From Culex pipiens pallens (Eukaryota; Arthropoda; Insecta; Diptera; Culicidae), in assembly GCF_016801865.2 (NCBI RefSeq), contig NC_068939.1, positions 74,204,100-74,268,099 on the forward strand: DNA of 64,000 bases, written 5' to 3'. The translations under genes were made by a program, and so were the position numbers. This document shows positions 21,604 to 33,196 of this stretch, in pieces. The notes under the pieces were generated by a model. The model searched no databases, had not been told where the DNA came from, and worked only from the letters and a program-made list of their open reading frames with translations. Within the stretch, counting starts at the first letter, position 1, and each line of letters starts with the position of its first letter.

Positions 21604-23248
21604 GTGAGTATTCTTTTCTTGATCACTTTGTTTGATTTTTTATGCAAAATGCTGAAAATTTAACTTCTTTATGGTGAAATTTCCCTTTGATCTACTCCTG
21701 CTCAGAATGTGGGTCAGCATACCGTGCAATATTCCACTAATTAGCACTTAGAACCCTTGCGAATTCGCAAACTTTCTGCACCGTGACTTCTAGTTGACCT
21801 GGAAAACTCACCGGCCCAAAGGCGTGACACACGCACACCCGCATTTCTTCGTTGCAAAGAAAACTCCAACGTGCATGACAAATTCGTTTGGCGGTTTCTC
21901 CGTTCGTTAGTTTGAATCGTTTTCATTCATAAATTCACTGCCGAAGAAGTGGTCAGCGCAGAAACCAGGCACGCGAGAAAAGTGGTTCACTATCAATGGG
22001 TCACCCCGCAACCGAAGTTGTCCATCGTTATCGACGGCGTTGACCGCGAACTTTGGCGCAGGTCTTCAAAACCAGCCAACAGGAACCGAAGCAGGTTGCG
22101 AGTTAAGGTTAGCCAATGTTTTCGTTGTCTCTTCATTTTCCGACATGATGACGGTGATTATGATGTCGAAGTTTTTTTCTGGTCTCTGAAGAGTTGAATA
22201 TCTTGAAACGTACAAACTCATGCAAGCTCACGTGCTATCTGAGAAATAATGAATGGGTGCTGTATTAATTGTGAATGCCTGCATCGTGTAGGTAGCGACT
22301 TTGATTAATGAAGTTTTGGGGAGGAAAAAAAGACAAGAAGATGGATATCAATGGTACGGTACGTCGAGCAAAGGTAAAACCAGAAGTCAGTTGCACTGAA
22401 TGCTGTGTGACCCCGGTGACATCGTATTTTAGCATGGCATAAGACAGCGATTAATTTAATGATCATGTGAGAGATATAAAAAAAATGGTAAATGATGCAA
22501 TATTGTTGAAAGCCACTGGAACAATATATTTCGATCTTTTAGTAAGATATTCAATCAAGTTAAAATTGCACGTCAAACTCTATTTGAACTTTTCATAATT
22601 TGAGCTGATTTCACGAAATAATTATATGCAAGGCCAAAGATATCTAGAAATTTATAAATTTTCAATTTTAAAATAATTAGGTAAATATAATAACGGTACC
22701 ATATTTTAGAAAAATATGACAAAGAAAAAAATATTAAATAAAACTAAAAAGTAAAATCCTCATACCTTTCTAAAAAAGCATTCAGTATGTTTCCAAATTT
22801 GAGTTGCTCTAATCCGAGACAGTTCTGGAAAATAATAAAAAATACTGAAATTTTCACTTGTTTGCTTTATTCAACTTTAAGATATGTTTGATCAGTTTAT
22901 TGTGATTGACTTCCTCTTCAAGGACAAACGTTTCAATTGGGACCAAAACTTTACACACAAATGTCTCATTACTGTATTCAGTTAAATTTAATTTCAGTAG
23001 TGCAGAAATTTTAAGTAAATGAAAACTTGCAAAAATTTCAGCAAATTTTGACAGCTCTATACAAATTTCTACTGAAATTCAGCGAAAAAATAACTGAAAA
23101 TTTCAGTAGTGCAGATTTCAATAAATATTGACTGAGAACGAACATCAGAATTTGCTGTGATGATTTCCTCAATACTACTCAATGATCACGAGTCGTGCAT
23201 TTATCCAACGAGGCAAAACAATGAATGGTGACGAATTGAATTACAAAT
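21604..23248 (+). other. Intron A-B, unique part
   Basis: The first ~600 bp are moderately GC-rich and look single-copy; the rest is AT-rich. An open frame at 21949-22197 has no splice support. Phrases of the type 'ctgaaatttcagtagtgcag' recur near 22995-23110, which may be remnants of a small repeat. Confidence 0.45.
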
Positions 23249-23606
23249 GAGCAATTCTCTACGAAATCTGTCTTTTTTTCAATTTTTATTTTTTATTTTT
23301 TAATGCCCCTGAAACTTTTTTGGTGCCTTCGGTATGCCCACAGAAGCAATTTTGCATCATTAGTTTGTCTATATAATTTTTCATACAAATTTGGCAGCTG
23401 GCCATACAAAAATGATGTATGAAAATTCAAAAATCTGTTTCTTTTGAAAGAAAGTTTTGATCGATTTGGTGTCTTCAACAAAGTTGTAGGTATGGATAAG
23501 GATTACACTGAAAAAAATATACACGGTAATTTTTTTTGACGATTTTCAACTATACGTTTTGTCTCTAAAACTTGATTTGCAAAAAAACACATTTTTTTAT
23601 TTTCTA
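23249..23606. mobile_element. Partial F1 foldback (left arm)
   Basis: It begins GAGCAATTCTCTACG and follows the F1 left arm, including 'ggcagctggccatacaaaaatg' at about 23393-23414, until interrupted by another F1 copy at 23611. Confidence 0.75.
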
Positions 23607-24142
23607 ATATGAGCAATTCTCTACCAAAACCGGAAATGGATTTTATTTGTATTTTTTTATTAGGCTCAAATTTTGTGCGGCCTTTTTCATGACTAAAGAA
23701 GCTATTTTGTGTCATTGGTTCACCCATACAAGGCTCCATACAATTTTGTCTGCTGTCCATACAAAAATGATACATAAATATTCAAACAGCTGTAACTTTT
23801 GAGTGAATTTTCTGATCAATTTGGTGTCTTCGGCAAAGTTGTAGGTATTGTTGAGGACTATTGAGAAAAAATAGGTACACGGAAAAAAAATTCAATTTCC
23901 CAAAATAGGTATTTTTTGATTTTCGTGATTTTTTTTATATGTTTTGGGGGACAAAACCCCGCAACTTTTGACCAATAGTTATATTTTTTTGAAAAAAATA
24001 GTGATTTTTGAAAAAAAATCTAAATTTCACATAAAAAATATTTGATCAAATTTCTTAATGCAAAATTGAATTTGCAATCGAAAAGTACCTAACACATTTT
24101 TTGATAAAGCGCTCCATTTTCAAGATATAGCCACCAAATGTA

Positions 24143-24307
24143 GGGACCATCCATAAACCACGTGGACACTTTTTTGGGAATCTATTACCCCCCCCCCCCC
24201 CTTCGTGGACAATTGTCCATACAAAAAAAATCTTTTTTGTATGGATCGTGGACAATCGCCATACCCCCCCCCCCCTCAAAGTGTCCACGTGGTTTATGGA
24301 TGGTCCC
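24143..24307. mobile_element. 165-bp GGGACCATCC MITE, 3-bp GTA duplication
   Basis: Ends GGGACCATCCATAAACC and its complement are flanked by GTA on each side (24140-24142, 24308-24310). The F1 host sequence at 4086-4105 shows a matching uninterrupted site. Two runs of about 12 C lie on the same strand in both halves and do not pair with each other. A truncated copy is at 7895-8016. Confidence 0.85.
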
Positions 24308-24796
24308 GTATGAATTTAGCGAAATATTTGCAATTTTTGATTTTTAAAGATAGTGACCAGTGTGACCATTTCTAAAAATATTTTTTTAAGAGTTCAGAAA
24401 ATTTGCTATAAAATTGTCTAAGAGACATTGAAGATTGGGCCTCTGGTTTCTGAGATACAGCAGCTTTAAGAAAAAAGGAAAAAATAAGTTTTCTAAGTCT
24501 TACTCAAACAACCCACCATTTTCTAATGTCGATATCTCAACAATCGAAGCTCCGATTTTCAATGTTAAAAAATTCGTGAAATATGCAGTTCTTTTCGAAA
24601 ACAATATTTAAAAATTTTGGAATCAAGTTTAACATTTCAAAAGGGCGTTTATTTGGCCCTTTTAAAATGTCAGTCTTGATCTGGAAAATAAAAATTAAAT
24701 ATTGCTTTCGGTAAGATCGGAAAATTTCACGAATGTTTCATATTTTAACATTGAAAATCAGACCTTTAGTTGCTGAGATATTTGAAGGTTGTTTAA

Positions 24797-25485
24797 GGGG
24801 TTACAAACATGTAGAAAATCACAAAATTTCTTAAAACAGATTTTTTTTTTGAATCCACTAAAAGATGATTTTCAATCACTCCTGAAAGTTTCATGGAGAT
24901 ATTTCACGATTAAACTAAGTTAGAGACGATTTTCAGCTCAACATTTTTCCGTGAGCTATGCGGGCTGTCAAACTTTCTGAGCGTTTTTCTCGAAACACCG
25001 AGTTAATTTACGGGTGCCACGATATCTCGAGATGGGATGGACCAAATTGGCTAAAATTTGGGGTGAAGATTTTCAAGACATATACCGTGTGCATGACGAA
25101 GCCCGATTTTGAAATTTTGCTTTTTTAAAAAAATATTTTTTATATGAATATGAAAACCACAAAAATATTTTTATCTTTTTTTAAAATAAGTTTTTTGAAA
25201 ATCGGCCTTCGTCATGCACACAGGACCGGTTTAACGAGTTTTCACCAAAATTTTGAGCCAATTTGGTCAAGGCAGTGTTAAGATATCGTGGCACCCGTTT
25301 TTTGAAACTGCTAACTTCAAATAGCTATATCTCGGCAATGATACTACCAAATGTCTTCAAATATGTATTGATAATAGATGAAAATGTGTATTTTAATGCC
25401 CTGATAACAGTTTTTAAATAAAATTAAGTGTGTGCTCACACCAACAACTGACTTTTTTTTTATCGATTTACATGTATGTAACCCC
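24797..25485. mobile_element. 689-bp TTAA-flanked foldback (piggyBac-like ends)
   Basis: Terminal repeats GGGGTTACAAACATGTA and the complement are flanked by TTAA (24793-24796, 25486-25489). The interior is palindromic, for example 'gggtgccacgatatct' near 25013 and its complement near 25275. TTAA targeting is characteristic of piggyBac elements; superfamily membership is inferred. A fragment of the same interior appears at about 63090-63190. Confidence 0.8.
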
Positions 25486-25724
25486 TTAAGTGAGACTTAG
25501 AAAACTTCAATTTTTCGGTTTCTTTTTCTTTAAGCTGCTGTATCTCACCAACCAGAGGTCCAACCTTCAATGTCTCTTAGATAATTGTATGGCAAATTTT
25601 GTGAACTTTCAAAAAAATAAAATAGAAATGGTCACTCATGGTCATTATTTTTTAAAATCGAAAAACTGAAAATATTTCGCTATAAGCATACTTTCGGTGG
25701 CTCTATCTTGAAAATTGAGCCCTT

Positions 25725-25944
25725 CACAGAAAAAAAAAATCATGGTAATATTACATCTGGGAAGGGGTACATCTTTTATGTCAGAAAAAAGGTGTAATTT
25801 TACCTCTGGAAATGTGTAATTTTACCACTTTTCTGGTGTAATGTCACTTTTTCAGTCTAAATTGAGGTAAAATTACATCATAAAAGAGGTAATATTCAAC
25901 CTTCCAAAATTACAGCTTCCAAATTTACATTATTTTTTTCTGTG
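25725..25944. mobile_element. 220-bp MITE with CACAGAAAA ends
   Basis: Inverted ends CACAGAAAAAAA and TTTTTTTCTGTG bracket sequence rich in 'gtaatattac' and 'gtaaaattac' motifs. Comparison with the other F1 arm indicates a TT or similar very short duplication. Confidence 0.7.
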
Positions 25945-26033
25945 TTTATCAAAAAATCTGTAGAGTACTTTTCGATTGCAAATTGCATTTTCAATGTTTG
26001 AAATCAGCCCATTTCGTAGAGAATTTCTCATAT

Positions 26034-26440
26034 GATTTTTTTTATATAATAATTCAACATTTAAATTTAGCATGAAAAAATACTTCAGAACAAAGTTTAT
26101 CATTATTAAGCTTAACAGAGAAAAAGGCTATTTTAGCCGGGTTCATGTAATTAAATTCTTGCTTGGTGTCTAATAGATCCATATTTTAAATTTTGAAGAT
26201 TGCTAAAGGGGTTGGAAATTTTTGCCACAAAGAAATTTAAAATTGTAATTTGGAAGAAACAATTAATTTCTTTTAAAAAAGCACAAAACACTTTGAGAAT
26301 ATTAAAATTATCCTTTTTACCAACGGTTTCGTTTTTTTTAGCTCACTAACTTCTTAAACATTTTTTTGCTTATTCTAAACGATTTCTTAAAGTACTTTCA
26401 AAGTACTACTTTGAATACTTGTCACCCTCTGCAGGTAAAA
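26034..26440 (+). other. AT-rich intron sequence
   Basis: No gene, RNA or distinct repeat is recognised between the F1 foldback and the CCCGAGCAG element. Confidence 0.4.
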
Positions 26441-26442
26441 TA

Positions 26443-27783
26443 CCCGAGCAGGGGTAAATAACACGGGAATACCAAATTTTGGTATTACTTGGGCAAATAA
26501 CAGCGACCAAAATGTGCCCTTGGTTGCCCAGTAATAGATGGTAAAATACCATGAAATCATACCAAAATCTTGTATGTGGAAGGGTACAACAATACCATAC
26601 CATGTTATTCCAAAGGTAAAATAATACCACAAAATAAAATCATTTCAATACCAAATTGAGGTCTTCTGGATTTTTGAACATTGCTTGAATACCAAAACTT
26701 GGTATTGTCATGGTTTTAATTTTAGGTATTCCCGCGCCCTTGGAAAATCATATTTTGGTATTCCTGTGGTCTTCCACAAACATGATATTGGTTTGATTTC
26801 ATGGTATTTTACCATCTATTACTGGGCAACCAAGAGCACATTTTGGTCGCTGGTATTTGCACAAGTAATACCAAAATTTGCTATTTTCATACCATTGTTA
26901 GTGCAGCACTTGCAGTTAGTGAAAAAACGTAAATGATCCTTATGCAACAACCAAATCTACTCACCTGATGATTCCATGTTGTTTTTAGTGATATTCTTCA
27001 CCACACCGAATGCATTTGTCATTGATGAACGGCTGTACTTGAAGTTCTTGAAGCTTCTGAAAAATAACAAGATTGAAAAATAAGTATTATTAAAATGAAA
27101 CTGGATTGAAATTCACCAAAATTCAATAATCTGTTGATTGACTCGTTTTTCAAAGTATTTGGTTATCCCAACTTAGAAAAATTTCAACGTTTTTGAAAAA
27201 AATATTAGTGGGTATATCACAAAAAAAAATTTAAATCAGCTTTAACATTTTTGGGTTTCAAGTCATTTTAGCGCAAAATTAATTATCTCGTCAAAAATTT
27301 AAAAAAAATCCATAGTTTCAGAGGAATTTGATAAAACACTTAAATACCAAAATAATACCAAAATGTGCCATCCTGACTTAGAAAATTTTCCACAATTTCA
27401 AGTCATTTCTATAGGGGGTATATCAAAAATGTTTAAAATCAAGTTTGAAATTTCCGGTTTTGAATAAAAGCATTCGCTTTGAGACATCATTTTAGCGCAA
27501 AATTAATTATTTTGTCAAAATTGGTCAAAATTTTCCCATAGTTGCAGAGGAATTTGATAAAATACTGTAATACCAAAAGAATACCAAAATGTGGTGTTCG
27601 ATCATTGACAAATTCTGAAATTTTGCAATATCAAAACAATACCTTAAATTAGTATGATACCACATTTTGCTCTTGCATAATCCTTAAGACAAATTTCAAA
27701 GGGTCCAGGAATACCAAAATTTGGTATTGATACCAGAGAAAGGTATTATTACGCATTTCCCTTGTTATTTACCCATGCTCGGG
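26443..27783. mobile_element. 1.34-kb TA-flanked element with CCCGAGCAGGGGTAAATAAC ends
   Basis: Inverted ends CCCGAGCAGGGGTAAATAAC and GTTATTTACCCATGCTCGGG are flanked by TA (26441-26442, 27784-27785). The arms are full of short palindromes of the type 'taccaaaatttggta'. The terminal CCCGAGCAG and nearby TAATAAC motif match the elements at 33197 and 34972, so these form one superfamily. An exon-like segment on the minus strand lies inside (26965-27056). Confidence 0.8.
26965..27056 (-). other. Exon-like segment captured in a TIR element
   Basis: On the minus strand, 92 nt are bounded by an acceptor 'ttgttatttttcag' and the exact donor CAG|GTGAGT. One frame is open across it (30 codons, beginning SFKNFKYSRS and ending NNMESS); another frame stops. 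Unlike its surroundings it is not palindromic and not AT-monotonous. It could be a captured host exon, a relic transposase exon or chance. The parent gene is not recognised. Confidence 0.4.
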
Positions 27784-27796
27784 TACTGTAACAGTT

Positions 27797-28245
27797 TGTC
27801 GCCATCGTGCTAACTTGTCGTAAGTGCATTTTGGGCCAAATTGAGTTAAGAACGCCATTTTGTGACAAAATCCCCAAAATTCGATTCCAATCCTGAGATA
27901 TTCAACGAAATCTGAAAAAACTCCGTGCATTTTTGTCACTTTACATATGAAAGGAACTTCAATCTTGTTACATATGAATGGAGTTTCAATCTTGTCGTGC
28001 TATCTTGTCACTCCCTGAAAATTGATGTAAGTGTGACAACTGGCCAAAGGGATTTCAGGTTAGAGCGGATTTGACACAACTACGACTACCTAAACATTTG
28101 TTATTATAACTCGGGACTCCAGCAACCAATTTCAGCCAAACAAAACGTGTTTGTTATTGTTTACATTGCGTGCTTTCGTTTTTGTTTATTCAAGGTCAAA
28201 TATTAAAGCGCGCTTTTCTCGGAACGTTGAAATGGCTTTTTTTTC
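27797..28245. mobile_element. TCGTCG-type MITE, right-truncated copy 2
   Basis: It matches 6545-7052 from 'gtcgccatcgtgctaacttg' through 'ttctcggaacgttgaaatgg' with small deletions and one internal duplication around 'cttgttacatatgaa'. The right terminal repeat is absent. Confidence 0.65.
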
Positions 28246-28995
28246 CTAAATAGATCGAAGGTTTGTTTGCCACACAATTGTTCATCGAGATAAATCTGGA
28301 ACAGCACTAGCATCCACCAACTAAAATTACGTCGTAATACCAAGCAAATAGTTTTTTTCCAGGAGATCTTTTTATCTTGTCAAAACTCTCCAAATTGTCT
28401 CATTCCTCCCAAATGTCTCATCAAAACCAAGTAATACCGTCGTGATGCCCCTTCTTCACCCAAGACGCATCTTCAAAACTCTTTTCCTCCAACCTTAATG
28501 ATAATAATGACGACAGTAATAACCGCCCTCCAAATGGGAGGCTGCCAGCTGATGCATTCCACAACCAGAAAGAAGGTACTTTGTACATTGTATCTGTTGC
28601 TGATGCTACTGTTGCTGGATCCGTCCCAAAAACCTTCAAGCCATTGCGTTGCGCACGATGATGCTCGTTTGTTTACCCAACATATATTAGCTTGGCTTGG
28701 ATTTAGCTTCCGCAGCAGATTTGGATTATCGTGGTCATAAATCTTCCCCCGCGTGCGTTGTGCAGTAGCAGCAACCTTTCACTTCTCACGTGTTTTTCTC
28801 GCTCTTTCTGACTTGTGATCTTTGGAATCATCACAAAAAAGAATGAAGACCTGTTGTTTGTTTTGGGAATCTCGGTTACCTACTTAAACGTCCCATGGGG
28901 AGACACGTGGCAAAAGAAGACATGTCACAACATAATAATTTTGGAGTTCACACACAGTTCACACCACAACTTGACCGTCTTCTCTCCTTCCCCAG
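28246..28995 (+). other. Intron 3' end before exon B
   Basis: Single-copy-looking, moderately GC-rich sequence that ends in the acceptor 'tctctccttccccag' (28981-28995). Open frames here lack exon boundaries. Confidence 0.5.
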
Positions 28996-29441
28996 GTCGA
29001 TTCCAGCCGGCAGATGTACCGCGCGGTGATGGAGGAAGTGGTTCGATACTTGGACCGGTGCTACCGCAGTCTGGACGTGATCGGCACCAACGGCAGCACC
29101 AACATTGGTCGATCCAAGAGCGTTCTGCAGGTGTCCCGTGTTCCCAGCAGCAGCAGTAGCAGCATCCACCACAACCACGATTCGGACAGCAGCAACGCGA
29201 GCAGTCCCCGGGCCCGCAGCAGTACGAATTTGATCGATGTGCAGCAAAAGTCGCAGTCTTACACCAAAAAGCAACACCAACTGCAGCAACAGCAGCAGCA
29301 AAGTCAACCTGGAACGACGACGACGGTCAATGGGACAACTGCTGTGACGAATGGGAACCACAACTCGATGCTGCTGGATGAGGACATCGTCGTGTCGCCG
29401 TCACCCGCCGGATCGTACAGCACCTTTAGGGACTTTACGTG
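28996..29441 (+). CDS. Exon B of the large plus-strand gene
   Basis: It encodes 148 complete codons plus two bases. The N-terminal part, VDSSRQMYRAVMEEVVRYLD, continues the heptad-like segment of exon A, so residues from VETLQWQLKQ to about LDVIG form a coiled coil or helical hairpin of some 45 residues. The rest is Ser-rich with His/Asp, a Gln run (QLQQQQQQ) and an acidic/Ser/Pro end before DFT. The donor at 29442 is G|GTGAGT. The split Trp codon (TG + G of exon C) restores the frame exactly. CAG repeats make length variation in the Gln run likely. Confidence 0.88.
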
Positions 29442-29503
29442 GTGAGTATGAAATTTTGAGTGCTGCGGGAAAATTTTCATCACAGTTGGCAAACTGATTT
29501 TGC

Positions 29504-29745
29504 ATCACACCATCAAAACAAAACAAGTGTAATGCATCAACTTCTAACCACAATCTAGTCATCAAACTGTGGTAGCCGAGACAGTAAATCATTGAGATGG
29601 TCTGTTAAAGGCTCCTGGCTCGATTCTCGTTGTTGGAACTTTAGAGTTTTTTTACAGGTTATTTTTTTTTCTAATGAGCTCGAGGGCATAATTCTATCGG
29701 CCACCTCGAGATGTGTTCGCTGAATCCATAAACGGTACTATGGAT
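29504..29745 (+). mobile_element. Diverged partial copy of the tRNA-like TIR element
   Basis: It parallels 2350-2600: 'cacaccatcaaaaca', an A-box-like TAGCCGAGACAG, a decayed B box GGCTCGATTCT, then 'gagggcataattctatcg'. Both terminal repeats are lost. Confidence 0.6.
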
Positions 29746-29898
29746 TGGCTATAAATTTAACAGATTTCTGGCTAAAACCAATACTTCGTAGACGAAAGAA
29801 GCCTTTACATTTTTTTAGTAAAAACAGTTATTACCCTATTGGTGCTAGAACCGAAAGAACATATTTTTAAAAGACTTTATTAGAAAAGATTTCATGTA
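29746..29898 (+). other. Intron sequence, nothing recognised
   Basis: Short AT-rich stretch without features. Confidence 0.4.
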
Positions 29899-30640
29899 TT
29901 AAATGGCATTGGTACATCGGACAAGCTCCAGGGTAGCGAAGGGTAACAAATCACCCTCTCCATCGGCGAAACTCCGAGCATTCGTCCATCTCGTATTGAT
30001 CTTATTGATCGGTAGCGTGAATCCCGGGCAGCTTTCCTCCGCCGCTGTCTGTCGCCTCCCCATATGAGGACCGTAGAGGATGATAACCCTCAGGCCCCTG
30101 GCCTTCATCGCCATGAAGGGGCCCCTCTCGGTAGCGCAGGATCAGCGGGTACTGAAGACGCCTGTCCGCAACGCCCGCTGGTTGTCCACCATCCGTCCGG
30201 CAAAAAGTCAAAGATCCATCGTAAGCCTCCGCAACACCGCTGCATCCTGATGGCCTATCTACAATCACTTAGCTTAGAACATCTAAGTAAAGTAGTTACT
30301 TAGGAAAGTTTGCAACTTACGTTCGTCATCCACAATCAACTTAGAAAACTTGCTGGGCTGATATACGTTGCTATGCAGTTGTTTGTTTACCTTTGATATG
30401 GAAACGTCAACTTACCGTAGATTTTGAAATTTTCCAAACCAAACGTCAGTTTCTAATTTGATTACTTTTCCATTGTAGAAACTCAGATTCATTTCCATTG
30501 ATTCAAATTCCTAAGCTAAGTGAAATTTTCTAAGCTAAGTGATTGTAGATAGGCCATGACACCAGAGACCACGATTCCGGAACAAGCCTTCGTCCCTTGA
30601 ATCACTTAGCCGGTCCGTAAAACTTTCTATGGGCTGGACG
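29899..30640 (-). pseudogene. GC-rich fragment of unknown repeat or coding origin, split by a MITE
   Basis: The blocks 29899-30250 and 30556-30620 are much more GC-rich than their surroundings and become continuous when the 30251-30555 element is removed. Overlapping short frames exist on the minus strand but none stays open across the fragment. It may be a decayed retrotransposon coding piece; I cannot assign it. Confidence 0.35.
30251..30555. mobile_element. 305-bp MITE with 29-bp TIRs (TGGCCTATCTACAATCAC)
   Basis: Left end TGGCCTATCTACAATCACTT and right end AAGTGATTGTAGATAGGCCA are perfect inverted repeats of about 29 bp. TGA lies immediately outside on both sides, consistent with a 3-bp duplication. 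The phrase 'ctaagctaagtg' is repeated in the right half. Confidence 0.8.
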
Positions 30641-31039
30641 AGCCAATAATTTCCAAAAATACATAAATCAACATAAACAGCCTGCCATAGCAACGGATAT
30701 CTTCGTCATCACTGTGAAGAAAAATCACTGTGATGAAAAAATACTGTGATGAAAATAATTGCGAAACACTCTAGTAAAGTGCAAAATGCGCAATAATTTT
30801 TCTTTTTATATGATTTTAAAGAGTAGTTTATTTACTGTTTTGCAAAAAAGCAAATTGAATAGTATTTTTTTGCTGCTAAACTGAGTTTTGCAAGGTCCTC
30901 ATACATTGTTTGTGCAATTGCGACTGTGTGATTCAAAGTAGGCTATATTGTTACTCCATAGGAATAGGTAAGATTTGGAAAATTGGTCTAAATATGACCT
31001 TTTAGCAGCCATTCAGCATTCAGAAAACAAAAAAAAAAA
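30641..31039 (+). other. AT-rich intron sequence
   Basis: Contains a short tandem of 'aaaaatcactgtgatga' near 30718-30745. No gene is seen. Confidence 0.4.
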
Positions 31040-32596
31040 ACAAACAACAAACAACAAACAACAAACAACAAACAACAAACAACAAACAACAAACAACAAA
31101 CAACAAACAACAAACAACAAACAACAAACAACAAACAACAAACAACAAACAACAAACAACAAACAACAAACAACAAACAACAAACAACAAACAACAAACA
31201 ACAAACAACAAACAACAAACAACAAACAACAAACAACAAACAACAAACAACAAACAACAAACAACAAACAACAAACAACAAACAACAAACAACAAACAAC
31301 AAACAACAAACAACAAACAACAAACAACAAACAACAAACAACAAACAACAAACAACAAACAAAAAACAACAAACAACAAACAACAAACAACAAACAACAA
31401 ACAACAAACAACAAACAACAAACAACAAACAACAAACAACAAACAACAAACAACAAACAACAAACAACAAACAACAAACAACAAACAACAAACACCAAAC
31501 ACCAAACAACAAACAACAAACAACAAACAACAAACAACAAACAACAAACAACAAACAACAAACAACAAACAACAAACAACAAACAACAAACAACAAACAA
31601 CAAACAACAAACAACAAACAACAAACAACAAACAACAAACAACAAACAACAAACAACAAACAACAAACAACAAACAACAAACAACAAACAACAAACAACA
31701 AACAACAAACAACAAACAACAAACAACAAACAACAAACAACAAACAACAAACAACAAACAACAAACAACAAACAACAAACAACAAACAACAAACAACAAA
31801 CAACAAACAACAAACAACAAACAACAAACAACAAACAACAAACAACAAACAACAAACAACAAACAACAAACAACAAACAACAAACAACAAACAACAAACA
31901 ACAAACAACAAACAACAAACAACAAACAACAAACAACAAACAACAAACAACAAACAACAAACAACAAACAACAAACAACAAACAACAAACAACAAACAAC
32001 AAACAACAAACAACAAACAACAAACAACAAACAACAAACAACAAACAACAAACAACAAACAACAAACAACAAACAACAAACAACAAACAACAAACAACAA
32101 ACAACAAACAACAAACAACAAACAACAAACAACAAACAACAAACAACAAACAACAAACAACAAACAACAAACAACAAACAACAAACAACAAACAACAAAC
32201 AACAAACAACAAACAACAAACAACAAACAACAAACAACAAACAACAAACAACAAACAACAAACAACAAACAACAAACAACAAACAACAAACAACAAACAA
32301 CAAACAACAAACAACAAACAACAAACAACAAACAACAAACAACAAACAACAAACAACAAACAACAAACAACAAACAACAAACAACAAACAACAAACAACA
32401 AACAACAAACAACAAACAACAAACAACAAACAACAAACAACAAACAACAAACAACAAACAACAAACAACAAACAACAAACAACAAACAACAAACAACAAA
32501 CAACAAACAACAAACAACAAACAACAAACAACAAACAACAAACAACAAACAACAAACAACAAACAACAAACAACAAACAACAAAAAACAAACAACC
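31040..32596. repeat. 7-bp satellite (AAACAAC)n, about 222 copies, 1.56 kb
   Basis: An almost invariant heptamer array. Only a few variant units are seen: one A-rich unit near 31360 and two ACC-type units near 31491-31505. The 520-580-codon frames on both strands are artefacts of composition. Its right end passes straight into an F1 foldback left arm that has lost its first ~60 bp. It lies in intron B-C of the large gene. Confidence 0.97.
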
Positions 32597-33120
32597 TTCA
32601 AAATGTTTTTTTTGTGCCTCCTGTATGCCCAAAGAAGCCATTTTGCATCATAAGTTTGTTCATATAAATTTCCATACAAATTTGGCAGCTGTCCATAAAA
32701 AAAATATATAAAATATGATACACGGTAAAAATTTTTAGTGATTTTTTATTTCACTTTTTGTCACTTCATTTGCAAAAAACACTTTTTTATTTTTTTCATA
32801 TGTATTTATGTTTTAGCTTTATTTTTGATGTAAAATTGATTTTGCAATCAAAAAGTACTTTAGTGAAATTTTGACCATTTTAGGTAACTTTTTTGAAAAT
32901 AGCCGCAGTTATTCGTTTTTAAAGCAAGTGCCCATGTTTGCCCACTTTTGAAAAAAAAAATTTGAAGAGCTGGGAAACCCCAAAAATTTTGCTTTCTTGA
33001 ACTTTTTTGATACGATGTTGCTGAGATATTGCCCTGCAAAGATTAAAAATTAATTCATGTTTTTTTTAATTTAGGATTAACATTTCAAAAGGGTCAAATA
33101 TTCAATATTACGCCAAGATT
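32597..33120. mobile_element. Partial F1 foldback
   Basis: It matches F1 from 'gtgcctcctgtatgccca' through the central block 'ggattaacatttcaaaaggg', then ends. The left terminus has been replaced by the heptamer satellite. Confidence 0.7.
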
Positions 33121-33196
33121 ACCGATTGTGATAATCGCTATCAATTAGGTTCCATGTAAAATATGTAAATAAATGAATTAAAACCGTTATATCCAG

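Larger units (their letters stand above)
23611..26029. mobile_element. F1 foldback with ATAT duplication and three nested insertions
   Basis: The left end GAGCAATTCTCTACC and the right end finishing GAATTTCTC are flanked by ATAT (23607-23610, 26030-26033). The palindrome arms are interrupted by a GTA-flanked MITE (24143-24307), a TTAA-flanked foldback (24797-25485) and a CACAGAAAA-ended MITE (25725-25944). The element lies within the intron of the large gene. Confidence 0.85.

Noticed and set aside
30975..32711. Frames of 520-580 codons on both strands
   Set aside because: They are translations of the 7-bp satellite; no splice sites, codon bias or non-repeat coding sequence.
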